Position numbers and translations under genes: made by a program. 7,529 nt of DNA from DATDVH01 sp035290045 (lineage in GTDB: Bacteria > Patescibacteriota > Microgenomatia > UBA1406 > HO2-37-13b): NCBI GenBank assembly GCA_035290045.1, contig DATDVH010000050.1, positions 1-7,529 of the forward strand, written 5' to 3'. Within the stretch, counting starts at the first letter, position 1. Each line of letters begins with the position of its first letter. The notes below the pieces were generated by a model. The model did not search any database, was not told the DNA's origin, and saw only the letters and a program-made list of their open reading frames with translations. Positions 6,219-7,529 of this stretch are shown here, piece by piece.

Positions 6219-6295
6219 ATATAAAATATAAAATATATATTTCAAACTTAACAATCTACTAAACAATTTTCATTTTTTCTTTTTATATTTTATAT
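6219..6295. repeat. AT-only inverted repeat in the rpsK-rpsD spacer, with AAAATAT tandem units
   Basis: The 15-base arms ATATAAAATATAAAA (6219-6233) and TTTTATATTTTATAT (6281-6295) are perfect complements separated by 47 bases. The left arm lies within three exact tandem copies of AAAATAT (6216-6236). In the mRNA this would form a long A-U stem between rpsK and rpsD with its foot 17 bases before the rpsD start. It could be a processing or regulatory structure for S4 synthesis, or only drift in AT-rich spacer DNA; there is no U-run after a GC-rich stem, so it is not an ordinary intrinsic terminator. Confidence 0.6.
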
Positions 6296-6298
6296 TAT

Positions 6299-6676
6299 CT
6301 AACCTCTTCTAATTTTAGGTGGACGTACCCCATTATGTGGGATAGGTGTAATATCAACTATTTTTTCGACCTCAACGCCAGAAGCCTTAATACCGCGCAA
6401 AGATGCTTCACGACCCGACCCGATTCCTTTGACAAAAACTACTGCACTCCGCAATCCATGAATTTCCATTGCTTTTTTCAATGCTTCCTGCACTGTAACT
6501 GTCGCCGCATAAGGCGTTGATTTTCTTGTCCCTGCAAAACCATGCATCCCGCAACTTCCAACCACGAAAGGCGTTCCCTTCTGATCGGTAATGGTAATGA
6601 TAGTATTGTTAAAAGTTGCAGTAATATATATTTTTCCTTTTTCTACAATTATTTTTATTTGGTTTTTTTGTACCAT
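6299..6676 (-). CDS. rpsK: Small-subunit ribosomal protein S11 (uS11)
   Basis: A 125-residue protein of the 30S platform that lies close to the mRNA exit and the Shine-Dalgarno helix. Family marks are GKIYITATFNNTIITITD (14-31), GFAGTRKSTPYAA (46-58), GIGSGREASLRGI (84-96) and DITPIPHNGVRPPK (108-121). The family often has PPK(R)RRV-type ends; here the end is PPKIRRG. It starts 8 bases after the rpsM stop with no Shine-Dalgarno and ends with TAG ahead of the long spacer before rpsD. Confidence 0.98.
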   Translation of the reverse strand: MVQKNQIKIIVEKGKIYITATFNNTIITITDQKGTPFVVGSCGMHGFAGTRKSTPYAATVTVQEALKKAMEIHGLRSAVVFVKGIGSGREASLRGIKASGVEVEKIVDITPIPHNGVRPPKIRRG

Positions 6677-6684
6677 AATTTATG

Positions 6685-7095
6685 TTATTTTTTTGTGGTT
6701 GCTGTATTCATCACTTTTACTGCATCTTCTTTTTTTAACGCACCAACTGTCTTTCTTTTTCCCCTCTTAGTACGCGCGTTTGATTTGGTACGTTGCCCAC
6801 GAAGAGGTAAATTATGCGCATGTCGCACTCCTCTATAGGTATCGATTGATTTCAAACGTTTAATATTCTCACGTATCTCTTCTTTCAGATCACCTTCAAC
6901 TTTATATTTCTTCTCAATAATCACTTGAATTCTCTTTAGATCTTCTTCTGTCAAATCTTTGACTTTTTTATTCTCATCAACTTGACTTTCCCTCAATATT
7001 ACTTTACCGTTTGCAAAACCTACTCCATATACAAGAGTTAATGCATAGGCTATTCTTTTATCATCTGGTAAATTTACTCCAACCATTCTCACCAT
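6685..7095 (-). CDS. rpsM: Small-subunit ribosomal protein S13 (uS13)
   Basis: A 136-residue protein of the 30S head that contacts L5 and the tRNAs. Family marks are VRMVGVNLPDDKRIAYALT (2-20), VYGVGFANGK (22-31), and the C-terminal signature YRGVRHAHNLPLRGQRTKS (87-105) followed by NARTKRGKRKT (106-116). The start at 7095 matches the usual M-x-R-x-x-G-V-N beginning of the family; M4 is a less likely alternative. At 136 residues it is longer than E. coli S13 (118), partly through a non-basic C-terminal extension. A 48-base AT-rich spacer separates it from rpmJ; in E. coli the S4 repression site lies upstream of rpsM, but no such fold is visible here. Confidence 0.98.
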   Translation of the reverse strand: MVRMVGVNLPDDKRIAYALTLVYGVGFANGKVILRESQVDENKKVKDLTEEDLKRIQVIIEKKYKVEGDLKEEIRENIKRLKSIDTYRGVRHAHNLPLRGQRTKSNARTKRGKRKTVGALKKEDAVKVMNTATTKK

Positions 7096-7143
7096 ATCAA
7101 CAATAGGTAATTTGTAATTTTTCGCTTTTAAATTTTAATTTAA

Positions 7144-7257
7144 CTATCCTTGACGCTGTTTATGCTTTGGGTTTTTACAGGTAATATATAACGCACCCTT
7201 TCTTTTGACTACTTTACACACTCTGCATATTTTTCTTATTGACGATTGCACCTTCAT
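7144..7257 (-). CDS. rpmJ: Large-subunit ribosomal protein L36 (bL36)
   Basis: A 37-residue protein (MKVQSSIRKICRVCKVVKRK, then GALYITCKNPKHKQRQG) too small for most gene finders. C11, C14, C27 and H32 form the zinc-binding set of the C+ type of L36, and the KNPKHKQRQG end is characteristic. It stabilises 23S rRNA folding at the base of the L7/L12 region. Its ATG overlaps the TGA of infA as ATGA, so it is probably translated by coupling; a GGGAG in the infA coding end lies about 13 bases upstream, too far for a usual Shine-Dalgarno. Confidence 0.97.
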   Translation of the reverse strand: MKVQSSIRKICRVCKVVKRKGALYITCKNPKHKQRQG

Positions 7258-7475
7258 ATACGATATACAATTCTCCCTTTTTCCAAATCATAAGGCGTTA
7301 TTTCAATCCTTACTTTGTCTCCTGGTAAAATTTTAATATAGTTTTTTCTCATTTTTCCTGATAAATAACATAAAATATTCTTATCGTTATATTGAGAATC
7401 TAATTTCACACGAAATAATGTGTTGGGTAAATTTTCAGTCACGCACCCTTCCACTATAGCTACTCCTGCTTTCAT
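7254..7475 (-). CDS. infA: Translation initiation factor IF-1
   Basis: A 73-residue single OB-fold (S1-like) protein that occupies the ribosomal A site during initiation. Family marks are IVEGCVTENLPNTLFRVKL (7-25), LSGKMRKNYIKILPGDKVRI (38-57) and TPYDLEKGRIVYR (60-72). Residues 26-34 (DSQYNDKNI) are two or three longer than the usual turn. The start is fixed by the family's short N-terminus. An extended -10 promoter ends 10 bases before the ATG, so transcripts started there would be nearly leaderless. The TGA stop is shared with the rpmJ start and supports TGA as a real stop in this genome. Confidence 0.97.
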   Translation of the reverse strand: MKAGVAIVEGCVTENLPNTLFRVKLDSQYNDKNILCYLSGKMRKNYIKILPGDKVRIEITPYDLEKGRIVYRI

Positions 7476-7485
7476 AAGATTGAAT

Positions 7486-7494
7486 AGTATACCA
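7486..7494 (-). promoter_or_regulatory. Extended -10 promoter immediately before infA
   Basis: On the minus strand TGG-TATACT fits the extended -10 form TGnTATAAT (5 of 6 in the hexamer). No good -35 is present at 16-18 bases (CACATT at 7509-7514), as is usual for extended -10 promoters. Transcription would start about 3-4 bases before the infA ATG. It would drive infA and the genes downstream independently of genes beyond the window edge. Confidence 0.5.
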
Positions 7495-7499
7495 TATAT

Positions 7500-7529
7500 T
7501 TAGGTTAAAATGTGTGCATTATTTTCCTC
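7500..7529 (-). CDS. Possible 3' end of an upstream gene, perhaps methionine aminopeptidase (map)
   Basis: One minus-strand frame stays open from the window edge to a TAA at 7500-7502 and encodes only EENNAHILT. Methionine aminopeptidases often end in a similar E-x-x-x-x-x-ILT pattern after their last strand, and map directly precedes infA in many bacterial operons. Nine residues cannot prove identity; another frame closes with TAA too. Offered because position and ending agree. Confidence 0.3.
   Translation of the reverse strand, partial: EENNAHILT

Noticed and set aside
6542..6838. Plus-strand open frame with predicted membrane segments
   Set aside because: It is antisense to rpsK and rpsM, both certain; the apparent hydrophobic stretch comes from the complement of AAA/AAG codons.
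7128..7143. AT-only 16-base inverted repeat (TTAAATTTTAATTTAA) between rpmJ and rpsM considered as a terminator or S4 site
   Set aside because: The stem is short and A-U only with almost no loop, lacks a U-tail, and such words are expected by chance in this composition.
7254..7256. TGA as a glycine codon (genetic code 25) considered because of the CPR-like character
   Set aside because: TGA ends infA exactly at the family's usual length in an ATGA overlap with rpmJ, no conserved glycine in any protein is encoded by TGA, and no open frame needs it.

Overview
The window is an AT-rich bacterial segment with two parts: a two-gene metabolic block on the left, and a long ribosomal protein/RNA polymerase operon on the minus strand that fills the rest. 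Compact spacing, short ribosomal proteins, a cysteine-free S4, the gene order from infA to rpsI, and a glutamate dehydrogenase with a CYC-x4-C segment suggest a Candidate Phyla Radiation (Patescibacteria) genome. This is an inference from protein character, not a database match. TGA is read as a normal stop: it ends infA in an ATGA overlap with rpmJ, and conserved glycines are encoded by GGN codons. This argues against the TGA=Gly code of Gracilibacteria and Absconditabacteria.

Left block (1-2179): the 5' part of a thiamine-diphosphate enzyme of the acetolactate synthase type (minus strand, cut by the window edge) and a complete hexameric-type Glu/Leu/Phe/Val dehydrogenase (plus strand). They diverge from a 170-base control region that holds a good sigma-70 promoter for the dehydrogenase, a weaker candidate promoter for the synthase, and an imperfect dyad over the dehydrogenase -35 element.

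Right block (2190-7529, all minus strand), in transcription order: a possible 3' tail of map, infA, rpmJ, rpsM, rpsK, rpsD, rpoA, rplQ, rplM, rpsI, and finally a divergent sigma-70 family factor only 14 bases after rpsI. This is the classical alpha operon fused to the L13-S9 pair, with the sigma gene as its last member. The products are initiation factor IF-1, ribosomal proteins of both subunits, the alpha subunit of RNA polymerase, and a sigma factor able to redirect that polymerase. Convergent gdh and sigma ends lie 10 bases apart with no visible terminator.

The most interesting points are the divergent sigma factor at the tail of the operon, the absence of well-placed Shine-Dalgarno sequences at all twelve visible starts, an extended -10 promoter so close to infA that its mRNA would be nearly leaderless, a 97-base spacer before rpsD with a long AT-only inverted repeat, and a 38-base out-of-frame overlap of rplQ and rplM. 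No mobile element, CRISPR array, tRNA or rRNA is visible, and no gene-less stretch exceeds 300 bases.
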